A DNA stretch of 64,000 nucleotides from Cytobacillus depressus. Lineage in GTDB: Bacteria > Bacillota > Bacilli > Bacillales > Cytobacillaceae. A program made the position numbers and the translations under genes. This document shows, one piece after another, positions 35,227-43,999 of the stretch. Position 1 is the first letter of the stretch, and every line of letters starts with the position of its first letter. The DNA lies in NCBI RefSeq assembly GCF_008923245.1, contig NZ_WBOS01000004.1:186001-250000 (forward strand). The letters run 5' to 3'. The notes below the pieces were generated by a model. The model saw nothing but the letters and a program-made list of their open reading frames with translations. It did not search any database and was not told the DNA's origin.

Positions 35227-36537
35227 CTATTTATCTAATTGGATTTTGATTGTAATTGGTTCAACGTCCATTTGAACGTTTAATGCGGCGTATGATCCGA
35301 CTTTGTCAATTCTGCCCCAGAACCCTTCTGTTTTGTTTGTTTTTCTAAAGGTAAATTTGAAGCCAATTCCTTTTTTGTCATCTTCCATGTCAAACCAAAT
35401 GGCCTCTGCTTTTTTGGCCTCGTTATCGATGAGATCTTCAGTTAGCACCTTTTTTAATTTTTGCGCACCGAAGATATCGGTTGCCATTGGATTTTTACTA
35501 TAGTATTCGATCCCTTTTGTCGTTTCGTGCTTTTTATTAAGTTCGAACGTACCGGCAGTTACGTTGAACCGGTCGCCTTTTTCCAAGTAGTGCATCGTTA
35601 CATTGTTCATCGCAAAGCGCTTGCTCTTAGGCGTTTTCGCCTCCTGTAAATCGACGATTAATAAGCCGCTCTCACCAACAACTTCTATACTGTCATCCGC
35701 GCCGTAGTATACCATGGCAGAGTTTTCATCGATTCCAAAGCCATAACGTGTTTTATTATATTGAGTTGCCACGAGTAAACGTCCAAAACGACCGCGTTGG
35801 AGGAAATGCTGGTCAACGATTCCATGCGGAAAAAATCCGAAACCAGTTGTTAGAAACAGTTGATCGTTATCTACCTCTTGATCAAAGTTTTTAAGAAGAT
35901 GAACCCCTTCAGTTAAGGCGCTGACGCTCGTTCCATTCGCAATCATCGGATTGCTCATAATCGCAGCACCTGCACTTGAACCGCCAAGGACCGCGCCGTT
36001 TTCGTATATTTTTCGAATGGCATTTAATACGACTGTATCTTTTCCATCTGGTGTCACTAACGTTTTAACATGGCGTAATTGGTCACCGCCGACAAACCAA
36101 ATCGCGTCAACCTCTTCTATTTTTTTGGCAATCTCGGCACTATTCCCGTTATTCTTCCACGTAGATTCATCCACGTCCTTTGTCGAAGGGTCATCAATGA
36201 CTGCGATTGGTGCCGTATAAACATTCTCTGCAGGGACACCGTACTGAATGAAATCTTCTTTATATGCATTAGCACTTCCAATCGGTTCAGCGCTAGCAGC
36301 AGGAATAATCGCAATCTTTACATCCTTTAGTGACTTTCCTTTATACTGTTGGGCTAAAGTTAAGTATTTCATGTAAACCGCCTCATTATCTGAATCTAGG
36401 GCACCACCAACAATGACGAGCGAACCAGCATTTTTAGATACATTTTTATTATTCTCAGCCGCTTCTACATCAAATGACGATATCGTTATGGCAAAAATCG
36501 TTAACACAAGAACACAAATAATGGATAATTTCCTCAA
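35227..36537 (-). CDS. Secreted cyanophycinase-like peptidase (family S51)
   Basis: A 436-residue exported enzyme. A signal peptide ends near DVEAAEN. The nucleophile Ser is in LGGSSAGAAI, and FFPHGIVDQHFLQRGRFGRL is the characteristic cyanophycinase segment. Cyanophycinases cleave multi-L-arginyl-poly-aspartate to beta-Asp-Arg dipeptides. The C-terminal ~150 residues go beyond the catalytic fold and are unidentified. TTG 36537 is eight bases after TTGGAGGG; the frame extends to 36564 without a proper site. It is the last gene of the sigma-54 operon, 19 bases after the dipeptidase, whose substrate would be its product. Confidence 0.85.
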   Translation of the reverse strand: MRKLSIICVLVLTIFAITISSFDVEAAENNKNVSKNAGSLVIVGGALDSDNEAVYMKYLTLAQQYKGKSLKDVKIAIIPAASAEPIGSANAYKEDFIQYGVPAENVYTAPIAVIDDPSTKDVDESTWKNNGNSAEIAKKIEEVDAIWFVGGDQLRHVKTLVTPDGKDTVVLNAIRKIYENGAVLGGSSAGAAIMSNPMIANGTSVSALTEGVHLLKNFDQEVDNDQLFLTTGFGFFPHGIVDQHFLQRGRFGRLLVATQYNKTRYGFGIDENSAMVYYGADDSIEVVGESGLLIVDLQEAKTPKSKRFAMNNVTMHYLEKGDRFNVTAGTFELNKKHETTKGIEYYSKNPMATDIFGAQKLKKVLTEDLIDNEAKKAEAIWFDMEDDKKGIGFKFTFRKTNKTEGFWGRIDKVGSYAALNVQMDVEPITIKIQLDK

Positions 36538-36556
36538 TCTCAATCCCTCCAATTTT

Positions 36557-37729
36557 TTATTCAAATGTACCTTTTACAATTGGCACTTTATTTTCGACCA
36601 TCACTTTCCCTTTGGCGATGACAGTGTCAATATCGAGCGTCTCTTTATCTAGTAGAACAATATCAGCATCTGTTCCTTCCTCAATGCGACCTTTGTATGA
36701 AAGCTTAAGCACATTCGCTGGATTTAATGTAATAACCTGAAGGGCCGTTTCTAATGAAATCCCCTCATTGATGACGGCATCTCTTGTTTCCTTATATAAT
36801 GAGGAAACTTTTCCAACTTGAAGGCCAATTAATTCTCCATTTTTGTTAAAAGTCGGCAGACTGCCTTGGCCATCAGACGAAAAAGTAATATTCTCTAGCG
36901 GCACACCGGCATCAAGCATCTGCTTCAACCCTTCGCTACACTTCACTTCTCCTTCTTCAAAAAACTGTGGGACGGAACTCGTCGTTAAATCAACGTAACC
37001 ACCGTTTTTGGCATACTCAATCCCGGCCATAAATAATTCTTCATTCCGATTAATATGGGTTGGGTGAAAGTGGGAAATAGGAATATTCGTCTTTTCAACG
37101 ACTTCCTCGAGCAAAGCAAGCTTATCTGACCCATCACCGACATGAATTTCAACAAGGCCGGCCTTACCGGCTAAAATCCCGCCATTTCTGGCAGCGGCGG
37201 CAATTTTTGCAATTTCATCCACCGTTGGTTCCGATGACCGATGATCGGCAATGGCAATTTCGCCAACCCCGATAATTTTGTCAATAAAAATGAGATCTTC
37301 CTCGATTTTGTCTGTAATCGTTCTTACTGGCAACTGGTACGAGCCTGAATGAATAAAGCATGTCACACCTTCTTCTTCTAAGCCATTCGCTTTTGCAAGC
37401 AGGCTTTCCATTCGTCTCGTCGTCCCATCCGTACCAAGAAGTCCGACAACCGTCGTAATGCCTGCAGTGGTTAAATCACTTAACATCAACTCCGGCGTCC
37501 GGGTTTTAAAGCCGCCTTCGCCACCCCCCCCAATGATATGAACATGGGCATCAATAAATCCTGGAACAACGATTTTATCTGTAGCATCAATAACCGTAAT
37601 CGGAACGAAATTATCGGGCTGTTCAATGGATTCTCTTACAAAACCGATTTTACTATCAACTAGCAATATATCTTTCTTGCCTAAATAATGAGGTGCATAC
37701 ACTTCCCCATTTTTAATTAAAGTAAGCAC
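36557..37729 (-). CDS. iadA: Isoaspartyl (beta-aspartyl) dipeptidase
   Basis: A 390-residue amidohydrolase that splits beta-aspartyl dipeptides. Metal-binding motifs are DAHVHIIGGGGEGG at about 60-73, the His of EIHVGDG, SHFHPTHINR and the late Asp in FSSDGQGSLP. TRTPELMLSDL matches the IadA family. GTG 37729 follows AGGAG. In the operon it would process beta-Asp dipeptides brought in by the upstream transporter, releasing aspartate plus another amino acid such as arginine. Confidence 0.93.
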   Translation of the reverse strand: MLTLIKNGEVYAPHYLGKKDILLVDSKIGFVRESIEQPDNFVPITVIDATDKIVVPGFIDAHVHIIGGGGEGGFKTRTPELMLSDLTTAGITTVVGLLGTDGTTRRMESLLAKANGLEEEGVTCFIHSGSYQLPVRTITDKIEEDLIFIDKIIGVGEIAIADHRSSEPTVDEIAKIAAAARNGGILAGKAGLVEIHVGDGSDKLALLEEVVEKTNIPISHFHPTHINRNEELFMAGIEYAKNGGYVDLTTSSVPQFFEEGEVKCSEGLKQMLDAGVPLENITFSSDGQGSLPTFNKNGELIGLQVGKVSSLYKETRDAVINEGISLETALQVITLNPANVLKLSYKGRIEEGTDADIVLLDKETLDIDTVIAKGKVMVENKVPIVKGTFE

Positions 37730-37768
37730 TATATTCTCCTCCTACGTTACACTCTAGATGTGCTCTTT

Positions 37769-39190
37769 TTAAAACGGACCATAATTGATAAAATGTGCGA
37801 CAACAACTGCAATTAAGCCAATAACAAATTGGATGATCACTAACGGCAAGACCCACTTTGCCCATTTCGTCCATGGAATCCCAGCGATCGCTAACCCGGC
37901 CATTAAAGTACCGGCAGTTGGGAAAATAATATTTCCGATTCCATCAGCAAATGAGAAGGATAGAACAGCAGTCTGTCTTGTAATATCAAGTAAATCAGCG
38001 AGCGGTGTCATAATAGGCATTGTTAACATCGCGTGTCCGCTTCCAGATGCTAAAATAAAGTGAATCACCGTTTGGAAACTATACATACCGACAACACTGA
38101 TCGTTCCCGGAACATGACTAATCGCTTCCGATACACCGTACAGCATCGGATCGACGATATGCCCTTGGTTTAAGACTACTAACGTCGCCCGTGATACCCC
38201 GATAATTAACGCACCGGTTATTAAAGCAGCGGACCCGCTCATAAAGTTTTTCACAAGATTATCAACAGAAAGTCTGCCAATGATGCCAATAACGATCGTT
38301 AAAATAATAAATAACGCCGCAATCTCAGAAAGGTACCACTCGTATTTGATTACTCCATAGGCCAGAACGACATAGGTTGTTAGAAATGCACCAAGAATTA
38401 ATTTATGTTTTGTTGTCAATTGCACATTTGATTTCAGCAGCTCGTCGGCAACTGATTTGTCATAATTACCATAAAAACCTAATTCGGGGTTTCGTTTTAC
38501 CTTCATCGCATAACGATAAACAAAAATCACAGAAACAAGATAAACAACAACAAACAAGATTAAGCGTAATCCAATCCCTGAGAATAATGGCAGTTCCGCG
38601 ATCCCCTGGGCAATACCAACTGTAAATGGATTCATAACAGCTGTTGTAAAACCAGCAGCCGCACCAAGAAGCACAATCGCCATCCCCGTGATCGTGTCAA
38701 AACCAAGGGCAATGGCAAGCGGAATTAATAAAGGGATATAAGCTAGCCCCTCTTCAGCCATCCCCATTAATGAACCTCCAGCAGCAAAGAACAGCATCAT
38801 AATTGGGATTAACAGCTTTTCCCGTTTCGCTAGTTTTTTCGCCATTGTAGCGATTAAGACATCAATAGTCCCAGTCGCTTTGAATACACCAAAAAATCCC
38901 CCAATGATTAAAACAAAGAAAATAATACCGCCGGCTTCCACCATCCCTTTATGAATGGCTTTCACCATATCGAATGGATTTACTGGTGAAGATTCCGTCC
39001 ATTGAAATGAATCCGCCTCAACAACGGTTCTGCCATCTACTTCAACTCGGTTGTACTCCCCGGCTGGCAAAATCCACGTTAAAATCATCGCCACGACAAC
39101 TACTCCGAATAGTAACGCAAAGGCATTGATTTGCACCGGCTTCTTTTTAGGCGCGGCTGCCGGTTCCACGTTCTTGCTCAATTGACTCAT
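37769..39190 (-). CDS. YfcC family (DcuC-like) membrane transporter
   Basis: A 473-residue integral membrane protein with about 12 hydrophobic segments and a soluble N-terminal tail ending in KKKPVQINAFALLF. Motifs ILPAGEYNRVEVDGRT, FFAAGGSLMGMAEEGLAYIPLL and ASGSGHAMLTMPIM are typical of YfcC proteins, related to C4-dicarboxylate and basic amino-acid exchangers. It is the first gene after the sigma-54 promoter; likely cargo is beta-aspartyl dipeptides, or arginine or aspartate. ATG 39190 follows AAAAAGGAGA. Confidence 0.88.
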   Translation of the reverse strand: MSQLSKNVEPAAAPKKKPVQINAFALLFGVVVVAMILTWILPAGEYNRVEVDGRTVVEADSFQWTESSPVNPFDMVKAIHKGMVEAGGIIFFVLIIGGFFGVFKATGTIDVLIATMAKKLAKREKLLIPIMMLFFAAGGSLMGMAEEGLAYIPLLIPLAIALGFDTITGMAIVLLGAAAGFTTAVMNPFTVGIAQGIAELPLFSGIGLRLILFVVVYLVSVIFVYRYAMKVKRNPELGFYGNYDKSVADELLKSNVQLTTKHKLILGAFLTTYVVLAYGVIKYEWYLSEIAALFIILTIVIGIIGRLSVDNLVKNFMSGSAALITGALIIGVSRATLVVLNQGHIVDPMLYGVSEAISHVPGTISVVGMYSFQTVIHFILASGSGHAMLTMPIMTPLADLLDITRQTAVLSFSFADGIGNIIFPTAGTLMAGLAIAGIPWTKWAKWVLPLVIIQFVIGLIAVVVAHFINYGPF

Positions 39191-39237
39191 TAAACCATCT
39201 CCTTTTTAGACTTTTAATGAATGACACATAATTTATG

Positions 39238-39253
39238 TGCAATTATTGTGCCA
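39238..39253 (-). promoter_or_regulatory. Sigma-54 (-24/-12) promoter
   Basis: On the minus strand TGGCAC (39253-39248), five bases, TTGCA (39242-39238): an exact match to TGGCAC-N5-TTGCA. It lies about 50 bases upstream of the transporter start, and the divergent neighbour encodes an activator with the GAFTGA loop that contacts sigma-54. Confidence 0.92.
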
Positions 39254-39302
39254 GCTCGTGAGTTGTGCGGATTCTGAAAATTTAATTATTAAGGGCTTTA
39301 TA

Positions 39303-39343
39303 TTGGTTCTTTTTGGGTCATTTTGGTAGAATGAAAGAACCAA
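39303..39343. promoter_or_regulatory. Candidate activator-binding dyad
   Basis: TTGGTTCTTT and AAAGAACCAA form a perfect 10-bp inverted repeat with 21 bases between. It is centred about 75 bases upstream of the -24/-12 elements and just before the activator gene, a normal place for an upstream activating sequence and for autoregulation. Confidence 0.6.
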
Positions 39344-39368
39344 AATCGCACAAAAGGAGGGTGTTACT

Positions 39369-41408
39369 ATCAAACAATCACTTACCTTAATTGCAGGCAG
39401 CAGGCAGACAAAACAAGTTTTGTATGAACAGCTGCAACAGTTATTGGGAGATTACGTCCAAATTGAGATTTACTCTACTGATGAAGGGCTACCAACGCAA
39501 CTGACCGATGATTTCTTTTTGTTCTCATCAGAGGTGACAAGGCTAGAAGCGCATGAGGCATGTGAGATTAATGGCAAAGAAATGATGGTTGGAAAACGGA
39601 CAATCCATCACCGATTCATCGGCCAGCTGTTAAAAATACCCGTTAATTCTGATGTTCTTATTGTCAATGATGATGATACTGCAACGATTGAAGTGATCGA
39701 ATCGCTTTATCAGCTAGGTATTGATCATTTACGGTTCATCCCATATAAGAAGGACCAAATTTATTATGAAAATATCGATATCGCCATCTCTCCCGGGGAA
39801 ACCCATCTTTGTCCGCCTTCTATAAATAAAGTCATTGATATTGGAGTTCGACTGTTTGATATGGCAACAATTTTAAAAGTAGTAGAATACTTTTGTTTAG
39901 GCGAAAAAATCTCGTCACTGATTTCAGAAAGATATATTCGTAACATCATTGATTTACAACGGGAGTTATCATTCGCGGAACAAAATGCAAAACAAATGAA
40001 GCAGCATATTCAAAACGTGGTCAACACTGTCGATGATGGCATTATTGCGATAAATAAACAGCATCGAGTAACCGTTTTTAATCGGCGTTTAGGGGCCTTG
40101 TTTCATCTTCCTGTTAATGACGCCATTAATAGGCAATTGGAGGAAGTGATCGTCCAACAAGATCTTATCGACTTTATCTTAAATGGTAATGAAGAAAGTA
40201 AATTTTTTACGATTTATGGTGTTGATCTTGTTATTTTCCGTCATCAAATGGAAACGGAAGATACAATCGTGGCGACTTTTAAAAGTATTCGCCAAGCGTT
40301 TGAAGTTGAAAAAATGGCGCAAAGGGAATTGAAAAATAAAGGATTTTACGCAAAATACGACTTTAATGACATCGTTGGGGACCACCCACTCCTCAAAGAA
40401 ACGAAACAAATTGCCAAAAAGCTGGCCCTCTCCGAGCATCCGATTTTAATTCAAGGGGAAACAGGGACGGGAAAAGAATTATTTGCCCACTCGATCCATC
40501 TTCATTCAATGCGGAAAAATGGACCATTTATCGCCATCAATTGTAGTGCTTTAACCGAAAATTTACTTGAAAGCGAATTGTTTGGCTACGAGGAAGGGGC
40601 TTTTACTGGTGCGCAAAAAGGCGGAAAAAAGGGGTTATTCGAATTAGCGGATAATGGAACGATTTTTTTGGATGAAATTGGCGATATTAGTCTCACCGTT
40701 CAATCCCATTTATTACGGGTCCTTCAGGAGAAAGAATTGCGGCGCATCGGCGGAAGAAAAGTCATTCCAATAAATGTACGGGTCATCGCAGCCACAAATA
40801 AGGACATTCAACAAAAATCGGAAGAAGGCTCATTTCGTTCGGATTTGTTTTACCGCTTGAACGTTCTTACGCTTTCTGTTCCACCGCTTCGAGATCGAAA
40901 AACGGATATACCGTTATTGGTGAAACATTTTATTACGAAAAGCGGAAAATGGGTCAAGGTTGAAGAGAATCTCCCAGAACAGCTGCAAAATCACGAATGG
41001 TTAGGGAATATTCGTGAATTAAAAAGCACGATTGACTACATGCTCACCATCTGTGATGGAAATAAGATTGAACAGAAAGACATCCCTTACAACCGCTTTC
41101 AAAAAAATAGGAAGCAAGAGATTGTAACGAGCTATCCAATTCCCAACAATTTATTAGATATGGATGAATATAAATTTATCCTCGAAACGATTAAACAGTG
41201 TAATGATAATGGGAAGCCGGCAAGTCGACAGCATATTTCAATGGTTAGCGAGGAAACCGGTTCTTTTTTATCCCCGCAGCAAGTTCGCAGAAGATTGGAT
41301 TACCTCGAATCCAAAGGCTTCATTACGAAAGGCCGGGGAAGATCTGGCACAAAAATTACCATGATTGGGGTAGAGTATTTACATCAGCTTGAATTACATG
41401 CAACATAA
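39369..41408 (+). CDS. Sigma-54-dependent transcriptional activator
   Basis: A ~679-residue activator. The order is an N-terminal sensory region (to about 215), a PAS-like domain (VVNTVDDGIIAINKQHRVTVFNR), and the AAA+ domain with Walker A GETGTGKE near 364, GAFTGA near 410 and FLDEIGDI, then a C-terminal winged-helix-like DNA-binding segment (QQVRRRLDYLESKGFITKGRGRSG) instead of the usual Fis helix. No ATG, GTG or TTG fits the AAAAGGAGGG site at 39352-39361. The frame is open to ATC 39369, eight bases after it, giving a natural N terminus (KQSLTLIAGSRQTK). A conventional TTG 39420 start would lose these residues. Confidence 0.88.
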   Translation: MKQSLTLIAGSRQTKQVLYEQLQQLLGDYVQIEIYSTDEGLPTQLTDDFFLFSSEVTRLEAHEACEINGKEMMVGKRTIHHRFIGQLLKIPVNSDVLIVNDDDTATIEVIESLYQLGIDHLRFIPYKKDQIYYENIDIAISPGETHLCPPSINKVIDIGVRLFDMATILKVVEYFCLGEKISSLISERYIRNIIDLQRELSFAEQNAKQMKQHIQNVVNTVDDGIIAINKQHRVTVFNRRLGALFHLPVNDAINRQLEEVIVQQDLIDFILNGNEESKFFTIYGVDLVIFRHQMETEDTIVATFKSIRQAFEVEKMAQRELKNKGFYAKYDFNDIVGDHPLLKETKQIAKKLALSEHPILIQGETGTGKELFAHSIHLHSMRKNGPFIAINCSALTENLLESELFGYEEGAFTGAQKGGKKGLFELADNGTIFLDEIGDISLTVQSHLLRVLQEKELRRIGGRKVIPINVRVIAATNKDIQQKSEEGSFRSDLFYRLNVLTLSVPPLRDRKTDIPLLVKHFITKSGKWVKVEENLPEQLQNHEWLGNIRELKSTIDYMLTICDGNKIEQKDIPYNRFQKNRKQEIVTSYPIPNNLLDMDEYKFILETIKQCNDNGKPASRQHISMVSEETGSFLSPQQVRRRLDYLESKGFITKGRGRSGTKITMIGVEYLHQLELHAT

Positions 41409-41467
41409 CAACAGCCTGTAAATTTTAAAACTGCGCCTTTAGGTGTCCTTCATTTATTAATCCGACA

Positions 41468-41513
41468 CGAGACCCTCAGTACAAATCCATTGAGGGTCAG
41501 GCATTTTTCTCCG
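41468..41513. repeat. Short palindrome copy
   Basis: GAGACCCTCAGT pairs loosely with ATTGAGGGTCAGGCATTTTT; the loop is only about 11 bases. It lies behind the activator gene and probably ends its transcript. Confidence 0.65.
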
Positions 41514-41561
41514 CAAAAAAATCATATACATAGCAGTAAACGTTAACAGGGGTAGAAACCA

Positions 41562-42800
41562 TTGGACGTACAAAAAAGTGGATTTAGATGGATTGTATTT
41601 GCGTCTGTTCTGTTTACCTATGTCATGATGTCGAGCCAGCGAACCGCCCCGGGATTAATTACCGACCAAGTGATGTTGGATTTTCAAGTAACAGCTACAA
41701 CGATTGGGTTGCTGACAAGTATCCAATTTTTTGTGTACACTGGACTGCAAATTCCGATGGGGATATTGGCTGATCGTTTTGGGCCTAATTTTTTTCTAAT
41801 AATGGGTGCCTTTTTGACAGGTTTAGGTACAATCATTTATAGTCTTGGCACGCATGCATTTGTCTTGTTTTTTGCTAGAATTTTGACTGGATTAGGGGAT
41901 GCGACCATTTGGGTTAATATCGTATTAATTTTGAGTCAGTGGTTTAATGCGAAGGAATTTACCCGATTAATTGGTGTGGCAGCCATGACAGGTAGCCTAG
42001 GGTTCCTGTTAGCGACCGTCCCATTCTCCGCATTGATTGTCTTTCTTGGTTGGAGGGGAGCATTCTTTTCAGCGGGGCTGCTTTTATGTTTATGTAGTAT
42101 CCTTCTATACTTTGTACTTGTAAGAAAACCTAGACAAATCCTTCCTAACGCATTGGAAGTTGTTAAAAAGGAAATACAGCGTGAAAAAACGTTGGTTTTG
42201 CTGCGAAGACTTTCGTCTAATCGGCAAGCATGGGCTCTATTTTTTTGTCATTTTGGGATTGTCGGAACGTATGTTGGATTTATCAGTTCGTGGGGAGTGC
42301 CTTACGGAATGAATATGTACGGAATGACACGTTCGGATGCAAGTCAGCTTATGATGATTGGTCTGATCGGGGCGCTTATTGGCGCTCCTTTTGGCAGCTG
42401 GATTTCTAGCCGGTTAGGAACTATTAAACGGCCATATATGGTTGTTCACATGATACTCTTATTGAGCTGGTCGGCCCTTCTGTTATTTCGTGGACATCCG
42501 CCAATTTCCTTATTACCGATGCTTTTTCTTATTATTGGCCTTGCCTATGGAGCAAATGCCTTAACTTTTGCTGCCGTTCGTCAATCTTTCCCTATTCATG
42601 AATATGGCATTGTCTCTGGATTTGCGAACACAGGTGGTTTCTTAAGTGCTGTATTTCTGCCAAGTATTTTTGGGAAAGTGCTTGATCATTTTCAGGCTGT
42701 TTCGGGCAGTGTAATGGATGGCTACTATTATGGATTCATTATTCCAGTTGTCTTCTCCGTGATTGGGTTGGTTGGAGTGAGTTTAATTAGGGAAAAGTGA
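41562..42800 (+). CDS. MFS transporter
   Basis: A 412-residue 12-transmembrane transporter. GILADRFGPNFFLIMGAFL is the loop 2-3 signature, and RILTGLGDATIWVNIVLILSQWF covers helices 4-5. The family is near the NarK/oxalate-formate and hexuronate-like groups; the substrate cannot be named. TTG 41562 follows AGGGGTAG. It stands alone between two palindromes. Confidence 0.85.
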   Translation: MDVQKSGFRWIVFASVLFTYVMMSSQRTAPGLITDQVMLDFQVTATTIGLLTSIQFFVYTGLQIPMGILADRFGPNFFLIMGAFLTGLGTIIYSLGTHAFVLFFARILTGLGDATIWVNIVLILSQWFNAKEFTRLIGVAAMTGSLGFLLATVPFSALIVFLGWRGAFFSAGLLLCLCSILLYFVLVRKPRQILPNALEVVKKEIQREKTLVLLRRLSSNRQAWALFFCHFGIVGTYVGFISSWGVPYGMNMYGMTRSDASQLMMIGLIGALIGAPFGSWISSRLGTIKRPYMVVHMILLLSWSALLLFRGHPPISLLPMLFLIIGLAYGANALTFAAVRQSFPIHEYGIVSGFANTGGFLSAVFLPSIFGKVLDHFQAVSGSVMDGYYYGFIIPVVFSVIGLVGVSLIREK

Positions 42801-42811
42801 TGAATATAATT

Positions 42812-42868
42812 AGTGCCTGACCTCCAGTGTAGTATTACTTTCATACGCTGGGGGTCAGGCACTTTTTT
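42812..42868. repeat. GTGCCTGACCTCCAG palindrome
   Basis: AGTGCCTGACCTCCAGTGT pairs with ACGCTGGGGGTCAGGCACT, ending in TTTTTT. It starts 12 bases after the MFS stop and serves as its terminator. Confidence 0.88.
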
Positions 42869-42869
42869 A

Positions 42870-43000
42870 CACGTTAGGTAAGTATAAATTGTCAGCGCAG
42901 AAGTGCATTCGACGTAGTAGCCAATTTTAGGAACTAAGTATAAGTGCAACTACACTTCTGTCTTCGCCTTTGCAAGGCTCGCCAATCGGCGAGTTTTCTT
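42870..43000. repeat. Dispersed modular repeat, copy C (short form)
   Basis: It begins CACGTTAGGTAAGTATAAATT and ends with GCTCGCCAATCGGCGAGTTTTC, as does copy A at 19599, but lacks the 60-base GGACAGGATGTCC module. It starts 2 bases after the palindrome and runs to the stop codon of the channel gene. Confidence 0.78.
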
Positions 43001-43716
43001 TAAGTATTATTGTGCTTATCCTTCATTTTTTGAAGTTTTTCAATCATGTAGTTATAGTCAATTTCATCAATATTTGGGTAAGCATCAATCGTTTGTTTTA
43101 TATCCTTAAGCTCTTTGGGAAGTCGGTCATCTTTATTATCTGTAAAAATGGAGGCAACTGTTCCTGTTATTAAACCGATGATACCTATTCCCGTTAGCAT
43201 CAGAACGCTCGCAATGATTCTGCCCACCGTTGTTTCTGGGGAGAGGTCCCCATATCCGACTGTTGTCATTGTAACTATTGCCCACCAAAGTGCATCGCTA
43301 TATGAATCAAAACTCGGTTCAATGAACCTCATAGGCAAAGCAATAAGAAAAAGAATGGACATGACTGAAACAACAAAAGTGTCAATTTTGTATTTTTTCA
43401 GTAGCTGATCAAGGAAGGCTGTGCGTCTGTTCATAATCATTAACAGGCGGAGTATCCTGAAAATCCGAACAAACCGTGCAGTTCGGAAAAATTGATCTAA
43501 TGGCAGAATGGCAATAAAGTCTAAAGGGTGGCTCTTAAAATACTCCCATTTATTATCACTTTTAAAAAGCCGAATCATGTAATCCAGAATAAAGATTCCC
43601 CAAATAAACCAGTCGAAAATCTCCCCTTCCTTTGAAGGGAGATCAAGGACAAGGGAAAGTATAACTAATGCAGCTAGGCAAAGCTCATATATGATGCCAA
43701 AGTAAATTCTTTTCAT
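43000..43716 (-). CDS. Voltage-gated-type potassium channel
   Basis: A 238-residue six-transmembrane channel subunit, expected to act as a tetramer. A voltage-sensor-like S4 carries regularly spaced arginines (FRTARFVRIFRILRLL, about 77-92). The pore loop has the K+ selectivity filter TVGYGD at 152-157. The C-terminal ~50 residues are a charged, probably coiled-coil tail. ATG 43716 has a GTAGGG site. It may take part in membrane-potential control. Confidence 0.92.
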   Translation of the reverse strand: MKRIYFGIIYELCLAALVILSLVLDLPSKEGEIFDWFIWGIFILDYMIRLFKSDNKWEYFKSHPLDFIAILPLDQFFRTARFVRIFRILRLLMIMNRRTAFLDQLLKKYKIDTFVVSVMSILFLIALPMRFIEPSFDSYSDALWWAIVTMTTVGYGDLSPETTVGRIIASVLMLTGIGIIGLITGTVASIFTDNKDDRLPKELKDIKQTIDAYPNIDEIDYNYMIEKLQKMKDKHNNT

Positions 43717-43999
43717 CTAATCCCTACTTTTTTAAACTACTTTTGCCATTTTAACATAGGGAATCTATTACTAGAGACTCATTTTAAAGTTAATACAGGG
43801 ATTATTTAACTTCATGCGCTGGGGCTAGGAGCCTTTTGTTAACGCGATGAACTTTTCTTCCTGCTTACCACTCAATAAAACAGACAAAATACCTACCTTT
43901 GATTAGTTAGAATAATCCAAAATCATCATTTTATTTAAATATTCCTTCAATTATACTAGTGATGTATTTGAAAATAATGATAATTTGGGAGGTTATGTG

